Below are positions 8,881 through 19,907 of a DNA stretch of 64,000 nt, one piece after another. The notes under the pieces were generated by a model. That model had not been told where the DNA came from and ran no database searches. It saw nothing but the letters and a program-made list of their open reading frames with translations. The stretch lies in contig NZ_JAIULG010000001.1 in NCBI RefSeq assembly GCF_020169415.1, positions 205,295 through 269,294 of the forward strand, given 5' to 3'. This stretch comes from Tsukamurella sp. M9C (GTDB lineage Bacteria; Actinomycetota; Actinomycetes; Mycobacteriales; Mycobacteriaceae). How positions within the stretch are numbered: the first letter of the stretch is position 1; each line of letters begins with the position of its first letter. Position numbers and translations under genes: made by a program.

Positions 8881-9110
8881 ACGGAAGCGATGCGTCCCAC
8901 GCATACCCTCCAAACCTCCAGGTTAGAGCCGGTTTTCGAGAATCGGGCGATGCGTCTGGCGCATACCCCTCCCGGACGTACACGGGTGGAGCGGGCGGCG
9001 GACCGTCGGGCCTCACAGGGGAGGGTATGCGCCGGGCGCATCGCCCTGTCCGTCGAAAATGCCCCTGACCTTCAGTTTTCGGGGGTATGCGTGGGACGCA
9101 TCACCTGTCT
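8881..9110. repeat. Inverted array of four palindromic repeats, 60-nt unit
   Basis: This gene-free stretch between 8631 and 9151 holds four copies of an ATGCG-N-CGCAT palindrome at 8890-8904, 8950-8964, 9027-9041 and 9087-9101. Spacings are 60, 77 and 60 nt, and copies 3 and 4 are inverted relative to 1 and 2. The 19-nt cores of copies 1 and 4 are exact reverse complements, and the 45-nt segments between copies 1-2 and 3-4 also resemble each other when one is inverted. The whole block is therefore one long imperfect inverted repeat centred near 8995. No transposase or convincing gene is inside. Function is unknown; a multi-site operator, a structured RNA or a REP-like element are possible. 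Confidence 0.75.
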
Positions 9111-9151
9111 GATCGACTTACCCGGCCCAGCGGGCCGCCCCGGCGTGCGGC

Positions 9152-10732
9152 CTACGCGGCGAGGTCGCGGCGGGACTCGGACAGCGCAGCCGCGATCAGG
9201 CCCGCCGCGGCGATCACCACCAGGGTGATCGTGGCGCCGGTGAGCACGGTGGCGCCGGGCTGCGTCGCGACGTGCTTGAACGGCGAGACCTTCGCGACCC
9301 AGTCGGGGAGCTTCAGCACGTCGGCGATCATCGTGGTCACGCACAGCGCGAGCACGACCCAGCCCACGGACGCCCAGCGCGCCGAGATCGCGCCCGCGAG
9401 GGCGGCGATCGCCGTGATCACCCACACCGCCGGCAGCGCGGCCAGGGCGGGGACGATCAGCTCCCGGCCCGCGGTGAGGGAGACGCCCGCGCCGAGGGCG
9501 AGACTCACCACGGTCGTCGCGATAACGGCCGCGGTCAGGTGCGAGGCGTACCAGCGCAGCCGCGCCACCGGCGCCGAGAGCAGGTACTCCGCGCGGCCCG
9601 AGGTCTCCTCCGAGCAGGCGGTGTTGACGATGGAAATGCCCAGCGCCGCGACCGCCATGCCCATGATGGAGAACTCGGCGCCGAAGAAGACATCCAGCAG
9701 GCTGGAGCCGGATCCGCCGAGCCGCTCGAGCATCTCGCGCGTCCCGGAGTTGCCCACCAGCGAGTCGACCGCGCTGCCCATGCCGCCGAAGGCGAGGCCC
9801 ACGGCCAGCATGCCGACGCTCCAGCCGATCAACTGGCCGCGGTGCAGTCGCCAGGTCAGCGCCTCCACGGAGCCGAGCAGGGCGCTGCCCCGCTCGCGGC
9901 CCCGACCCACCGGGATCAGGCCTGCACCCAGGTCGCGCTGCGCGGCGATCCGCAGGGCCACCGCGGTGAGCACCACCGACGCCGCGAGCAGCAGCAGGAT
10001 CGGCCAGGGCCGGTCGTCGGCGAACGGGCGGATCTGCTGCGCCCAGCCGAGCGGCGAGAGCCAGGACTCCCAGCCGGGCTCGGCGGGCAGCGTCCCGTCG
10101 GTCCGGATGACGGAGACGTCGCCGACGGCCCGGAGCAGGTAGGCGCCGCCGAGGCCCACGGCGAACAGGCCGCGCGCGGCGCGCGCACCCTCCGTGAGCT
10201 GCGCGCAGAGCAGCGCGAACGCGGCGAAGACGATGCCGGTGAACGCCCAGAGAGCGCCGAACAGCATGCTGCCCTGCGCATCCGCGCCCATGCCGATCAG
10301 CGTCAGCGCGCTGAGCACGCCGATGGCCAGGCTCAGCGCGGTGGTCTCGATGAGCGCGGTGAGCGGGGGAGCGGTGCGATCGATCGCGGAGGCGCCCAGC
10401 ATCTCCCGGCGGCCGGACTCCTCGTCGGCGCGGGTGTGGCGGATCACCAGCAGACCGGTGAGCAGCCCGAGGGCGGCCGCCATCATGACGACCATCTTGA
10501 TCACGCCCACCGCGCCGGTGGTGGCCGAGTAGACGGGGCCGAACATCGCGACGAGCGAGGGATTCTCGCTGGCGGCGCGCGCGGCGGAGTCGAGTGAGGC
10601 CTGGTCGGCGTAGTTGGTCTTCGCCGTCGAATAGGCCGACGCCGCCATCGCGACGTAGAGCAGGAGCCACACCACCAGCTGGATGCGGTCGCGCCGCACC
10701 ACCAGCCGCAGGGTGGCACCCAGGCCCGTCAT
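9152..10732 (-). CDS. ABC-2 type multidrug/antibiotic exporter permease
   Basis: 526 residues with about 12 hydrophobic segments in two six-helix halves, starting [20 protein letters not shown]. This two-in-one layout is typical of actinobacterial permeases annotated as exporters of polyketide antibiotics. The ATG overlaps the ATPase stop by 4 nt, so the two are translationally coupled and form one exporter. Substrate cannot be read from sequence. The divergent MarR/GbsR-type regulator and the palindrome between them suggest ligand-induced expression. Confidence 0.85.
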   Translation of the reverse strand: MTGLGATLRLVVRRDRIQLVVWLLLYVAMAASAYSTAKTNYADQASLDSAARAASENPSLVAMFGPVYSATTGAVGVIKMVVMMAAALGLLTGLLVIRHTRADEESGRREMLGASAIDRTAPPLTALIETTALSLAIGVLSALTLIGMGADAQGSMLFGALWAFTGIVFAAFALLCAQLTEGARAARGLFAVGLGGAYLLRAVGDVSVIRTDGTLPAEPGWESWLSPLGWAQQIRPFADDRPWPILLLLAASVVLTAVALRIAAQRDLGAGLIPVGRGRERGSALLGSVEALTWRLHRGQLIGWSVGMLAVGLAFGGMGSAVDSLVGNSGTREMLERLGGSGSSLLDVFFGAEFSIMGMAVAALGISIVNTACSEETSGRAEYLLSAPVARLRWYASHLTAAVIATTVVSLALGAGVSLTAGRELIVPALAALPAVWVITAIAALAGAISARWASVGWVVLALCVTTMIADVLKLPDWVAKVSPFKHVATQPGATVLTGATITLVVIAAAGLIAAALSESRRDLAA

Positions 10733-11625
10733 CGCACGGCCCCGGCGGTGTCGTAGTGCCGGAGGAAGAGCTCCTCGAGCGTCGGCGGGCGGCTGGTCAG
10801 CGACGTGGGGCCGGCGGCCGCCAGCTCGCCGAGGAGGCGCCCGAGGTCCGCCGCCTCGACGCTGAACGAGACACGGTCACCGTCGGCCTGCAGGTCGTGC
10901 ACGCCCGCGGTGTTCGCGAGGTCGACGGGGCGCGCCAGCGTCGCCTCGACCCGGGTGCGGGAGAGGTGGCGGAGCGAGGCCAGCGAGCCGGTCTCGACGG
11001 ACGCACCGTCCTTGATGATGGTGACGGTGTCGGCGACCCGGTCCACCTCGGACAGGATGTGGCTCGAGAGCAGGATCGACGTGCCGTCGGCCTTCGCCTC
11101 GGCGAGGCACTGGGTGAAGACCTCCTCCATGAGCGGGTCGAGGCCGGAGGTCGGTTCGTCGAGGATCATCAGCTCGGCGCGCGCGGCGAAGGCGGCGACG
11201 AGCGCGACCTTCTGCCGGTTGCCCTTGCTGTAGGTGCGGGCCTTCTTCGCGGGGTCGAGGGCGAAGCGCTCGATCAGCTCGGCTCGGCGCGCCTCGTCGA
11301 GGCCTCCGCGCAGGCGCCCCATGAGGTCGATGATCTCGCCGCCGGACAGGTTGGGCCACAGCGTCACGTCGCCCGGCACGTAGGCGAGGCGGCGGTGCAG
11401 CTCGGCGGCCTGGGACCACGGATCGCCGCCCAGCAGCTCGACGGTGCCCGAGGTCTTCTTCAGCAGCCCGAGGAGGACGCGGATGGTGGTGGACTTGCCC
11501 GCCCCGTTGGGGCCGAGGAAGGCGTGGACCTCGCCCGGCGTCACGTGGAGGTCGAGCCCGGTGAGTGCGTGTGCGCTGCCGAAGGTCTTGGTGAGGCCCT
11601 CGACCCGAACGACTTCAGTTGTCAT
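10729..11625 (-). CDS. ABC exporter ATP-binding subunit (DrrA-like)
   Basis: 298 residues. Walker A is GPNGAGKST at 38-46, the signature region reads [12 protein letters not shown] (degenerate, as in DrrA-type exporters), Walker B and D-loop are [15 protein letters not shown], and the switch His is in LLSSHILSE. The last ~80 residues form the C-terminal extension common in this subfamily. It is the first gene of the two-gene exporter operon transcribed away from the regulator gene. Confidence 0.9.
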   Translation of the reverse strand: MTTEVVRVEGLTKTFGSAHALTGLDLHVTPGEVHAFLGPNGAGKSTTIRVLLGLLKKTSGTVELLGGDPWSQAAELHRRLAYVPGDVTLWPNLSGGEIIDLMGRLRGGLDEARRAELIERFALDPAKKARTYSKGNRQKVALVAAFAARAELMILDEPTSGLDPLMEEVFTQCLAEAKADGTSILLSSHILSEVDRVADTVTIIKDGASVETGSLASLRHLSRTRVEATLARPVDLANTAGVHDLQADGDRVSFSVEAADLGRLLGELAAAGPTSLTSRPPTLEELFLRHYDTAGAVR

Positions 11626-11645
11626 GGCGCCGACGCTACGCTCAG

Positions 11646-11661
11646 TTCACAAATTTGTGAA
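11646..11661. promoter_or_regulatory. Perfect 16-nt palindrome, candidate operator
   Basis: TTCACAAATTTGTGAA is perfectly self-complementary and AT-rich against a GC-rich background. It sits in the 65-nt gap between the divergent ABC exporter and MarR/GbsR-type regulator genes, 20 nt from the exporter ATG. Its position fits binding by the adjacent regulator to control both promoters. The binding itself is inferred. Confidence 0.65.
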
Positions 11662-11690
11662 GTGTCTGAATTGTGGCTATCGTGACCTGC

Positions 11691-12152
11691 ATGGACGCGC
11701 CCGACTTCGTGGAGAACATGGCAGCCGCGTTCGTGGACGCGGGTATGCAGCGCATGGCATCCCGCGTCTTCGCCGCGGTGCTGACGTCGCCGGAAGCGGC
11801 GCTCACGCCCTCGCAGATCGCCGAGCGATTACAGGTGTCCGCCGGCGCCGTGTCGGGCGCCGTGCGGTACCTCGAGCAGACGAGCATGATCCGCCGCACG
11901 CACGTGCCCGGCTCCCGGCACAGCCTGATCACCCTCGGCGACGACATCTGGTACGAGGCCTTCGCCGCTCGCAATCCGATCCTCGAGCGGTGGCGCGACG
12001 TCGCCATCGAGGGGATCGAGGAGCTGCCCACGGGTGGCCCCGCCGCCGAGCGTCTCTCGGTGATGCGCGACTTCTTCGAGTTCATGATCGACGAGCTCCC
12101 GGAGATGATGGAGCGCTGGCGGAAGGTCCGCGAGGCCAAGCACGGGCACTGA
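11691..12152 (+). CDS. MarR/GbsR-type winged-helix transcriptional regulator
   Basis: 153 residues from the ATG (MDAPDFVENMAAAF); an in-frame GTG 18 nt upstream is an alternative and neither has a strong Shine-Dalgarno sequence, so a leaderless mRNA is possible. The winged helix-turn-helix lies in about 35-95: LTPSQIAERLQVSAGAVSGA followed by VRYLEQTSMIRRTHVPGSR, with Ala/Glu-rich helices on either side for dimerisation. The gene is divergent from the ABC exporter, which it probably represses through the palindrome just upstream of its start. Confidence 0.82.
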   Translation: MDAPDFVENMAAAFVDAGMQRMASRVFAAVLTSPEAALTPSQIAERLQVSAGAVSGAVRYLEQTSMIRRTHVPGSRHSLITLGDDIWYEAFAARNPILERWRDVAIEGIEELPTGGPAAERLSVMRDFFEFMIDELPEMMERWRKVREAKHGH

Positions 12153-12183
12153 CACCGGGCGGTCGCGGTGCAATGATGGGTGC

Positions 12184-13056
12184 ATGACTGCAACCACCCT
12201 GCCCGGCGGCACGTTCGCCCTCGGCGGCGACCTCACGGTCACCCGATTCGGTTACGGCGCCATGCAACTCGCGGGGCCGCACGTCTTCGGCCCGCCCGCC
12301 GACCGCGAGGCGGCGATCGAGGTGCTGCACGACGTGATCGACCTGGGCATCACGCACATCGACACCAGCGACTACTACGGCCCGTTCGTCACCAACGAGA
12401 TCATCCGCGAGGCGCTGCACCCCTACCCGGAGTCGCTGCACATCGTGACCAAGGTCGGCGCCCGCCGCGACGACACCGGCGGCTGGCCGCCCGCGCTGGA
12501 GCCCGACGACCTGCGCCGCGCCGTCGACGAGAACCTCGAACGCCTCGGGCTCGACGCGATCGACGTGGTGAACCTGCGCGTCGGCGACTTCGACACCCCC
12601 AGCGCCGGCTCGATCGCCGAGCCCTTCACCGTGCTCGCCGAGCTGAAGCAGCAGGGCCTGATCCGGCACCTCGGCGTGAGCACCGTGACCGCCGAGCAGG
12701 TCGCGGAGGCGCAGTCGATCGCGCCGGTCGCGTGCGTGCAGAACTTCTACAACATCGCCCACCGCGTCGACGACGAGCTGGTGGATTCGCTGGCGGCGCA
12801 GGGTATCGCGTACGTGCCCTACTTCCCGCTCGGCGGGTTCAGCCCGCTGCAGTCCGACGCGCTGAACGCCGTCGCGGCCCGGCTCGGCGCCACCCCGATG
12901 GCGGTCGCCCTCGCGTGGCTGCTGCAGCGTTCGCCGAACATCCTGCTCATCCCGGGCACCTCGTCGGTCGTGCACCTGCGCGAGAACGTCGCCGGCGCCG
13001 CGCTGGAGCTCCCGGCCGACGCGCTCGCCGAGCTGGACGCGATCGGCACCCGCTGA
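12184..13056 (+). CDS. Aldo/keto reductase family oxidoreductase
   Basis: 290 residues, TIM-barrel AKR. Visible residues: Asp60 and Tyr65 in THIDTSDYYGPF, Lys90 in HIVTKVG, and the C-terminal cofactor region IPGTSSVVHLRENV. The usual catalytic His position reads VVNLRVGD here, so the His of the tetrad appears replaced by Arg132 or a neighbour; this variant also occurs in other actinobacterial members (from memory). The substrate is unknown, NADPH dependence is expected from the family. It stands alone 31 nt after the MarR/GbsR-type gene and may share its transcript. Confidence 0.85.
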   Translation: MTATTLPGGTFALGGDLTVTRFGYGAMQLAGPHVFGPPADREAAIEVLHDVIDLGITHIDTSDYYGPFVTNEIIREALHPYPESLHIVTKVGARRDDTGGWPPALEPDDLRRAVDENLERLGLDAIDVVNLRVGDFDTPSAGSIAEPFTVLAELKQQGLIRHLGVSTVTAEQVAEAQSIAPVACVQNFYNIAHRVDDELVDSLAAQGIAYVPYFPLGGFSPLQSDALNAVAARLGATPMAVALAWLLQRSPNILLIPGTSSVVHLRENVAGAALELPADALAELDAIGTR

Positions 13057-13139
13057 CCTTCGGTGCGTGTCGGCGACGACGCGCCGGGGCCCGGTCGCAG
13101 AGATGCACCGAGGCTCCGTCGGCGATCCGTCGTACGCGG

Positions 13140-13559
13140 TCAGTAGTTCCGCGGGCCCGTCTCGTACCGGCCGGCCGCCACCAGCCAGGTCACGGCCACG
13201 ACGGCGATCGGCGTCACGCACAGGATCGCGGCCGGTCCGGCGACCGCCGCGGTCGTCGCCGCCAGCTCCGACCATCGCGGCCGCCCGCCGACGATGCGGC
13301 GGGCCGCCGTCCACCCCGCCGTGACGCCCATGAGCAGCACGAACGCCGCCGTGAACCACAGGCTCCGCACGATCAGGCTGAGCACCATCCCGAGCACCGC
13401 GAGCTGCACCGTCGCGCGGACCGTCGAACTCAGGATCGCGGGGCCGTAGCCGGTTCGCCCGAGCCACGCCACGGCGGCGCCCGTCAGGGCGAGGGCGACG
13501 AGCGCGACGGCGAGGCCCGGGCCCACCGTGAGCAGCTCGCCCGGATCACTTCCGGTCAC
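13140..13559 (-). pseudogene. FetB/YbbM-like membrane protein, N-terminal half only
   Basis: 139 residues with four hydrophobic segments. The stretch STVRATVQLAVLGMVLSLIV followed by LMGVTAGWTAARRI resembles the N-terminal part of FetB/YbbM (UPF0014) permeases, which are about 250 residues long. The frame stops at GPRNY, before the expected second half with its GMxxGN motif, and I do not find that half in another frame of the ~80 nt before the aldo/keto reductase stop. It is therefore probably a truncated remnant, or a short stand-alone protein. GTG 13559 is a weak choice; an upstream ATG at 13613 is in frame. Confidence 0.5.
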
Positions 13560-13646
13560 GTCGTGGAAACCTAGTCGAAATGAGCGCCCCGCGCGGCTTC
13601 GCAGGTGCATCGGCGCAGGTCCAGGCCGGTAAGGATGACCTTTCAT

Positions 13647-13675
13647 TTGGTGATCCGAGGCGGGGAAACTAATAT
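13647..13675 (+). promoter_or_regulatory. Sigma-A type promoter of gltBD
   Basis: TTGGTG and TAATAT are separated by 17 nt, a close match to primary sigma-factor consensus and conspicuous in this GC-rich sequence. Transcription would start near 13682 and give a leader of about 95 nt before gltB. Confidence 0.5.
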
Positions 13676-13777
13676 TTTCGGTACAGCCAACGATGCCTGA
13701 GGTGATCTGCAGTCCCGGATCGCCGAACCTTGAAGAACCCGTTCCGCCGTGAGGCGCTGCGTAGAGGCAGGTATTCG

Positions 13778-16700
13778 ATGAGCCGATTCGTCCCCCCGGG
13801 CCCCCAGGGCCTGTACCACCCCGCGAACGAGCACGACGCATGTGGCGTCGCCTTCGTGGTGGACATGCACGGACGCAAGTCCCGGGACATCGTCGACAAG
13901 GCCATCACCGCCCTGGTCAACCTCGAGCACCGCGGTGCCGCGGGCGCCGAGCCCAACACCGGTGACGGCGCGGGCATCCTGATCCAGGTCCCGGACCGCT
14001 TCTTCCGCGAGGTCGTGGACTTCGAGCTGCCCCACCAGGGCGCGTACGCCACGGGCATCGCCTTCCTCCCGCAGGCCGCCGCCGAGGCGACCAAGGCCGC
14101 CGAGGGCGTCGAGCGCATCGTCGCCGAGGAGGGCCTGACGGTCCTCGGCTGGCGCGACCAGCCCACCGACGACGGCTCGCTGGGCGCGCTCGCCCGCGAC
14201 GCCATGCCCACCATGCGGCAGGTCTTCATCGCCGGCACGGATTCCGACGGTGCGCCCCTCTCGGGCATGGACCTCGAGCGCCGCTGCTTCGTGATCCGCA
14301 AGCGGGTCGAGCGCGAGCTCGGGACCGACGGTGCGGGCGCGGGCTCGCAGGGCGAGGAGTCGGTGTACTTCCCGTCGCTGTCCGGCCAGACCTTCGTCTA
14401 CAAGGGCATGCTGACCACCCCGCAGTTGCGCGGCTTCTTCGTGGACCTGCAGGACGAGCGCGTCGAGTCGGCCCTCGGCCTGGTGCACTCGCGCTTCTCC
14501 ACCAACACCTTCCCGAGCTGGCCGCTCGCGCACCCCTACCGGCGCGTGGCCCACAACGGTGAGATCAACACCGTCAACGGCAACGAGAACTGGATGCGGG
14601 CCCGCGAGGCGCTGCTCGACGTCTCGGCCTTCGGCGAGGACGCCGCGGACAAGATCTTCCCGATCTGCACCGAGGGCGGCTCCGACACCGCGCGCTTCGA
14701 CGAGGTGCTCGAGCTGCTGCACCTCGGCGGCCGCAGCCTGCCGCACGCCGTGCTGATGATGATCCCCGAGGCGTGGGAGCGGCACCAGGACATGGACTCG
14801 GCCCGCCGGGCGTTCTACGAGTACCACTCCTCGCTCATGGAGCCGTGGGACGGGCCGGCCTCGGTCTGCTTCACCGACGGCACCGTGATCGGCGCCGTGC
14901 TCGACCGCAACGGCCTGCGCCCGTCGCGCATCTGGGTCACCAAGGACGGCCTCGTCGTGCTCGGCTCCGAGGTGGGCGTGCTCGACATCGACCACTCCGA
15001 CGTGGTCTACAAGACCCGCCTGCAGCCGGGCCGCATGTTCCTCGTGGACACCGCGCAGGGCCGCATCGTCTCCGACGAGGAGATCAAGGGCGAGCTCGCC
15101 GCCGCTGAGCCCTACCAGCAGTGGCTCGACGAGGGCCTGCTGCGCCTGAAGGACCTGCCGGACCGCCCCCACACCGTGATGGCGCACGACCGGGTCACGC
15201 AGCGGCAGCAGATGTTCGGCTACACCACGGAGGAGCTGGACCTCCTGCTCACGCCGATGGCGAAGACCGGCGCCGAGGCGATCGGCTCCATGGGCACCGA
15301 CACCCCCGTCGCCGTGCTCTCGCTGCGCCCGCGCCTGCTGTTCGACTACTTCCAGCAGCTGTTCGCGCAGGTGACCAACCCGCCGCTCGACGCGATCCGC
15401 GAGGAGATCGTGACCGCGCTCGGCGGCACGATCGGCAGCGAGTCCGACCTGCTCAACCCGGCGGCGATCAGCTGCCGCCAGATCCACCTCGAGCAGCCGA
15501 TCCTCAACAACGACGAGCTGCAGAAGCTGGTCAAGGTCAACGACGACGGCACCCTGCCCGAGTTCCGGTCCGTGGTGATCCCGGGCCTGTACCACGTGGC
15601 CGAGGGCGGCAAGGGCCTGCGCGAGGCGCTCGACACCGTGCGCACCCAGGTCTCCGAGGCCATCGACGGCGGCGCGCGCCTGATCGTCCTGTCGGACCGC
15701 AACTCCGACCGGCTGCTGGCGCCGATCCCGTCGCTGCTGCTGACCTCCGCCGTGCACCACCACCTGGTGCGCGAGCGCAGCCGCACCAAGGTCGGCCTCA
15801 TCGTGGAGTCGGGCGACGCCCGCGAGGTGCACCACATGGCGGCCCTCATCGGCTGCGGCGCCGCGGCGGTCAACCCGTACATGGCCTTCGCGACCATCGA
15901 GGACATGCACATCCGCGGCGAGCTCAACGGCACCCCGCTGGAGAAGCTGAACGCCAACTACGTCAAGGCGGCCGGCAAGGGCGTGCTCAAGGTGATGTCC
16001 AAGATGGGCATCTCCACGCTGGCCTCGTACACCGGCGCCCAGCTGTTCCAGGTCATCGGCCTGTCGCAGGAGGTCGTCGACGAGTTCTTCACCGGCCTGC
16101 AGAGCCAGCTCGACGGCATCGGCCTCGACGAGATCGCCGCCGACGTCGCCGCGCGGCACAAGCGCGCCATGAACGACCGCCCCGAGGAGCTGGCGCACCG
16201 CGAGCTCGAGGTGGGCGGCGAGTACCAGTGGCGCCGCGAGGGCGAGTACCACCTGTTCAACCCGGACACCGTCTTCAAGCTCCAGCACGCCACGCGCACC
16301 GGGCAGTACAAGGTGTTCAAGGAGTACACGAAGCTGGTCGATGACCAGAGCGAGCGGCTCGCGTCGCTGCGCGGCCTGTTCCGCTTCCAGAGCGACCGCC
16401 CGTCGATCTCCATCGACGAGGTGGAGCCCGCGAGCGAGATCGTCAAGCGCTTCTCGACCGGCGCCATGAGCTACGGCTCGATCTCGGCCGAGGCGCACGA
16501 GACGCTGGCCATCGCTATGAACCGCCTCGGCGGGCGCTCGAACTCCGGTGAGGGCGGCGAGGATCCGCGGCGCTTCACGCCCGACGAGAACGGCGACTTC
16601 CGCCGCTCGGCGATCAAGCAGGTCGCCTCGGGCCGGTTCGGCGTGACCTCGCACTACCTGAGCAACTGCACCGACATCCAGATCAAGATGGCGCAGGGCG

Positions 16701-18385
16701 CGAAGCCCGGCGAGGGCGGCCAGCTGCCCCCGCACAAGGTGTACCCGTGGGTCGCCGAGGTCCGTGGCTCGACGCCCGGCGTCGGCCTGATCTCGCCCCC
16801 GCCGCACCACGACATCTACTCGATCGAGGACCTGGCGCAGCTGATCCACGACCTGAAGAACGCGAACCCGCAGGCGCGGATTCACGTGAAACTCGTCTCG
16901 GAGATCGGCGTGGGCACCGTCGCCGCGGGCGTCTCGAAGGCGCACGCCGACGTGGTGCTCATCTCGGGCCACGACGGCGGCACCGGTGCCACCCCGCTGA
17001 CCTCGGTCAAGCACGCGGGCGCGCCCTGGGAGATCGGCCTCGCCGAGACCCAGCAGACGCTGCTGCTCAACGGCCTCCGCGACCGGATCGTCGTGCAGGT
17101 CGACGGCCAGCTCAAGACCGGCCGCGACGTCATCGTCGCCGCGCTGCTCGGCGGCGAGGAGTTCGGCTTCGCGACCGCCCCGCTGGTGGTCTCGGGCTGC
17201 ATCATGATGCGCGTGTGCCACCTGGACACCTGCCCCGTGGGCGTGGCGACCCAGAACCCGGTGCTGCGGCGCCGGTTCACCGGCAAGCCCGAATTCGTGG
17301 AGAACTTCTTCCTCTACATCGCCGAGGAGGTGCGCGAGCTGCTCGCCGAGCTGGGCTTCCGCACCCTGCAGGAGGCCGTCGGCCAGTCGCAGATCCTCGA
17401 CACCACGGAGGCGCAGGCCCACTGGGGCGGCGCCAAGGCCGGCAAGCTGGACCTCTCGCCGATCCTGGCGCAGGTCGACTCGCCGTTCATGAAGCAGGAC
17501 CTGTTCTGCAGCCAGCCGCAGGACCACGGCCTCGAGAAGGCCCTGGACCAGCAGCTGATCTCGCAGGCGCGGGTCGCCGTGGAGACCGGCGCGCCGGTCA
17601 CCATCGAGACCCCGATCTCCAACGTCAACCGCACCGTGGGCACGATGCTCGGCCACGAGGTGACCAAGGCGCACGGCGCCGACGGTCTCCCGGAGGACAC
17701 CATCGACATCACGTTCAAGGGCAGCGCGGGCAACAGCTTCGGCGCCTTCGTGCCGAAGGGCATCACGCTGCGCCTCGAGGGCGACGCCAACGACTTCGTG
17801 GGCAAGGGCCTCTCGGGCGGCAAGATCGTGGTCCGCCCGGCGCGCAACGCCCCGGAGGAGTTCGTCGCCGCGGACAACATCATCGCGGGCAACGTGATCC
17901 TGTTCGGCGCCACCGCCGGTGAGGTCTACCTCAACGGCAAGGCGGGCGAGCGGTTCGCGGTGCGCAACTCGGGCGCCGTCGCGGTGGTCGAGGGCGTGGG
18001 CGACCACGGCTGCGAGTACATGACCGGCGGCCGCGTGGTGGTCCTCGGCGACACGGGACGAAACTTCGGCGCCGGCATGTCCGGCGGCGTGGCCTACGTC
18101 TACAACGCCGACGGACAGTTCGAGCGCGACCTCAACACCGAGCTGGTGGAGCTGGAGTCGCTCGACGAGGCCGACATCGAGTTCGTCCACGGCGCCGTGA
18201 CCGACCACTACCGCTACACCGATTCCGCCGTCGCGGAACGGATCCTGGCCAACTGGCCGCGGGAGCGCCAGCTCTTCGCCAAGGTGATGCCGCGCGACTA
18301 CAAGCGCGTACTCACCGCCATCAAGCGCGCCGAACTCGACGGCCGCAACATCGACGACGCAGTGATGGAGGCCGCTCGTGGCTGA
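13778..18385 (+). CDS. gltB: Glutamate synthase (GOGAT) large subunit
   Basis: 1535 residues, the usual length for bacterial GltB. The ATG is preceded by AGAGGCAGG and gives [20 protein letters not shown]; the nucleophile of the class II glutaminase domain is Cys22 in DACGVAF, so a short propeptide is expected to be removed. The central and FMN domains follow, with the 3Fe-4S cysteines 1141, 1147 and 1152 in the [17 protein letters not shown] segment, and the C-terminal beta-helix domain. It uses glutamine amide nitrogen and 2-oxoglutarate to make glutamate, with electrons delivered through GltD. The 8-nt overlap with gltD indicates translational coupling. Confidence 0.97.
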   Translation: MSRFVPPGPQGLYHPANEHDACGVAFVVDMHGRKSRDIVDKAITALVNLEHRGAAGAEPNTGDGAGILIQVPDRFFREVVDFELPHQGAYATGIAFLPQAAAEATKAAEGVERIVAEEGLTVLGWRDQPTDDGSLGALARDAMPTMRQVFIAGTDSDGAPLSGMDLERRCFVIRKRVERELGTDGAGAGSQGEESVYFPSLSGQTFVYKGMLTTPQLRGFFVDLQDERVESALGLVHSRFSTNTFPSWPLAHPYRRVAHNGEINTVNGNENWMRAREALLDVSAFGEDAADKIFPICTEGGSDTARFDEVLELLHLGGRSLPHAVLMMIPEAWERHQDMDSARRAFYEYHSSLMEPWDGPASVCFTDGTVIGAVLDRNGLRPSRIWVTKDGLVVLGSEVGVLDIDHSDVVYKTRLQPGRMFLVDTAQGRIVSDEEIKGELAAAEPYQQWLDEGLLRLKDLPDRPHTVMAHDRVTQRQQMFGYTTEELDLLLTPMAKTGAEAIGSMGTDTPVAVLSLRPRLLFDYFQQLFAQVTNPPLDAIREEIVTALGGTIGSESDLLNPAAISCRQIHLEQPILNNDELQKLVKVNDDGTLPEFRSVVIPGLYHVAEGGKGLREALDTVRTQVSEAIDGGARLIVLSDRNSDRLLAPIPSLLLTSAVHHHLVRERSRTKVGLIVESGDAREVHHMAALIGCGAAAVNPYMAFATIEDMHIRGELNGTPLEKLNANYVKAAGKGVLKVMSKMGISTLASYTGAQLFQVIGLSQEVVDEFFTGLQSQLDGIGLDEIAADVAARHKRAMNDRPEELAHRELEVGGEYQWRREGEYHLFNPDTVFKLQHATRTGQYKVFKEYTKLVDDQSERLASLRGLFRFQSDRPSISIDEVEPASEIVKRFSTGAMSYGSISAEAHETLAIAMNRLGGRSNSGEGGEDPRRFTPDENGDFRRSAIKQVASGRFGVTSHYLSNCTDIQIKMAQGAKPGEGGQLPPHKVYPWVAEVRGSTPGVGLISPPPHHDIYSIEDLAQLIHDLKNANPQARIHVKLVSEIGVGTVAAGVSKAHADVVLISGHDGGTGATPLTSVKHAGAPWEIGLAETQQTLLLNGLRDRIVVQVDGQLKTGRDVIVAALLGGEEFGFATAPLVVSGCIMMRVCHLDTCPVGVATQNPVLRRRFTGKPEFVENFFLYIAEEVRELLAELGFRTLQEAVGQSQILDTTEAQAHWGGAKAGKLDLSPILAQVDSPFMKQDLFCSQPQDHGLEKALDQQLISQARVAVETGAPVTIETPISNVNRTVGTMLGHEVTKAHGADGLPEDTIDITFKGSAGNSFGAFVPKGITLRLEGDANDFVGKGLSGGKIVVRPARNAPEEFVAADNIIAGNVILFGATAGEVYLNGKAGERFAVRNSGAVAVVEGVGDHGCEYMTGGRVVVLGDTGRNFGAGMSGGVAYVYNADGQFERDLNTELVELESLDEADIEFVHGAVTDHYRYTDSAVAERILANWPRERQLFAKVMPRDYKRVLTAIKRAELDGRNIDDAVMEAARG

Positions 18386-19844
18386 TCCGCAAGGCTTTCT
18401 GAAGAACAACTCGCGCGAGACCCCGGTTCGCCGGCCCGTCCCGCTCCGGCTCCTGGACTGGAACGAGGTGTACAAGCCCTTCGACGGGACCACCCTGCGC
18501 AAGCAGGCCTCCCGGTGCATGGACTGCGGTATCCCGTTCTGCCACAACGGCTGCCCGCTGGGGAACCTGATCCCCGAGTGGAACACGCTGGCGTACAAGG
18601 ACCGCTGGTACGACGGCATCGAGCGGCTGCACGCCACGAACAACTTCCCGGAGTTCACCGGGCGGCTGTGCCCCGCGCCCTGCGAGGCGTCGTGCGTGCT
18701 GGGCATCAACCAGGATCCCGTCACCATCAAGCAGGTCGAGGTCGAGCTCATCGACAAGGCCTTCGACGAGGGCTGGGTCTCGCCGCAGCACCCCACCAAG
18801 CTGACGGGTAAGAAGATCGCCGTCGTCGGCTCGGGTCCGGCGGGCCTCGCGGCGGCGCAGCAGCTGACGCGTGGCGGCCACACCGTGACCGTCTACGAGC
18901 GCGCCGATCGGATCGGCGGCCTGCTCCGCTACGGCATCCCCGAGTTCAAGATGGAGAAGCGGCACATCGATCGCCGCCTCGCCCAGATGAACGCCGAGGG
19001 CACCGTCTTCAAGACGGGCGTCAACGTGGGCGTCGACGTGACTGTCGAGCAGCTCCGCGAGGACTTCGACGCGGTCGTGCTCGCCAACGGCGCCACCGTG
19101 TGGCGCGACCTGCCGATCCCCGGCCGCGAGCTGGACGGCATCCACCAGGCGATGGAGTTCCTGCCCTGGGCCAACCGCGCCGCGGTCGGCGACGACGTCC
19201 TCGACGAGAACGGCCTGCCGCCGCTGCACGCCAAGGACAAGAAGGTCGTCATCATCGGCGGCGGCGACACCGGCGCCGACTGCCTCGGCACCTCGCTGCG
19301 CCAGGGCGCGACCACCGTGCACCAGTTCGAGATCATGCCGGTCCCGCCGCGTGAGCGCGCCGAGTCGACCCCGTGGCCGACCTACCCGCTCATGTACCGC
19401 ATCAGCTCGGCCCACGAGGAGGGCGGCGAGCGCGTCTTCTCCGTCAGCACCGAGGAGTTCGTCGGCGAGGACGGCAAGGTCACCGGCCTCAAGGCCTACG
19501 AGGTCAAGATGGAGGGCGGCCGGTTCGAGAAGGTCGAGGGCACCGACTTCACCCTCGAGGCCGACCTCGTGCTGCTGGCCATGGGCTTCGTCGGCCCGCA
19601 GCGCGACGACCTGCTGGACAAGCTGGGCGTCGAGTACAGCGAGCGCGGGAACGTCTCGCGCGGCGACGACTTCCAGTCGACGGTGCCGGGCGTCTTCGTC
19701 GCCGGCGACGCCGGCCGCGGCCAGTCGCTCATCGTGTGGGCCATCGCGGAGGGCCGCAGCGCCGCGGCCGCCGTCGACCGGTTCCTCATGGGCGACACCG
19801 CGCTGCCCGCGCCGATCGTCCCCACCGCCGCGCCGCAGCGGTAG
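18378..19844 (+). CDS. gltD: Glutamate synthase small subunit (NADPH, FAD, 4Fe-4S)
   Basis: 488 residues, starting at GTG inside the end of gltB. The N-terminal cluster domain shows Cys47, 50, 55 and 59 ([13 protein letters not shown]) and a second group in CPAPCEASC. The FAD-binding [15 protein letters not shown] and the NADPH-binding [13 protein letters not shown] motifs follow, and the C-terminal [19 protein letters not shown] completes the FAD site. It passes electrons from NADPH to GltB. A strong hairpin follows at once, so gltBD is a two-gene operon. Confidence 0.97.
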   Translation: MADPQGFLKNNSRETPVRRPVPLRLLDWNEVYKPFDGTTLRKQASRCMDCGIPFCHNGCPLGNLIPEWNTLAYKDRWYDGIERLHATNNFPEFTGRLCPAPCEASCVLGINQDPVTIKQVEVELIDKAFDEGWVSPQHPTKLTGKKIAVVGSGPAGLAAAQQLTRGGHTVTVYERADRIGGLLRYGIPEFKMEKRHIDRRLAQMNAEGTVFKTGVNVGVDVTVEQLREDFDAVVLANGATVWRDLPIPGRELDGIHQAMEFLPWANRAAVGDDVLDENGLPPLHAKDKKVVIIGGGDTGADCLGTSLRQGATTVHQFEIMPVPPRERAESTPWPTYPLMYRISSAHEEGGERVFSVSTEEFVGEDGKVTGLKAYEVKMEGGRFEKVEGTDFTLEADLVLLAMGFVGPQRDDLLDKLGVEYSERGNVSRGDDFQSTVPGVFVAGDAGRGQSLIVWAIAEGRSAAAAVDRFLMGDTALPAPIVPTAAPQR

Positions 19845-19852
19845 CGCACCGT

Positions 19853-19901
19853 CGAACGACGAAGGCCGGCTCCCTCGCGGGGGCCGGCCTTCGGTCGTTC
19901 G
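19853..19901. terminator. Bidirectional terminator between gltD and the DUF937 gene
   Basis: A stem of about 18 bp, with CGAACGAC and GAAGGCCGGC on the left arm matched by GCCGGCCTTC and GTCGTTCG on the right arm and one bulged G. The loop is about 12 nt. It lies between convergent genes whose stops are 8 nt from the left arm and 7 nt from the right arm. Confidence 0.8.
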
Positions 19902-19907
19902 AGCGGG

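Noticed and set aside
8881..9110. CRISPR array
   Set aside because: Only four short palindromes occur, in two orientations, and the spacers resemble each other when inverted; no cas genes are present.
8863..9228. Open frames through the palindrome array giving repeated MRPTHT/MRLAHT-like peptides on both strands
   Set aside because: The palindromes keep frames open in both directions with a 20-codon period; there is no ribosome site and the peptides only mirror the DNA symmetry.
13643..18883. A 1746-codon open frame on the minus strand across gltB and the start of gltD
   Set aside because: It is antisense to unmistakable gltBD, and its product is a His/Arg/Val/Leu-rich artefact of GC-rich codons without motifs.
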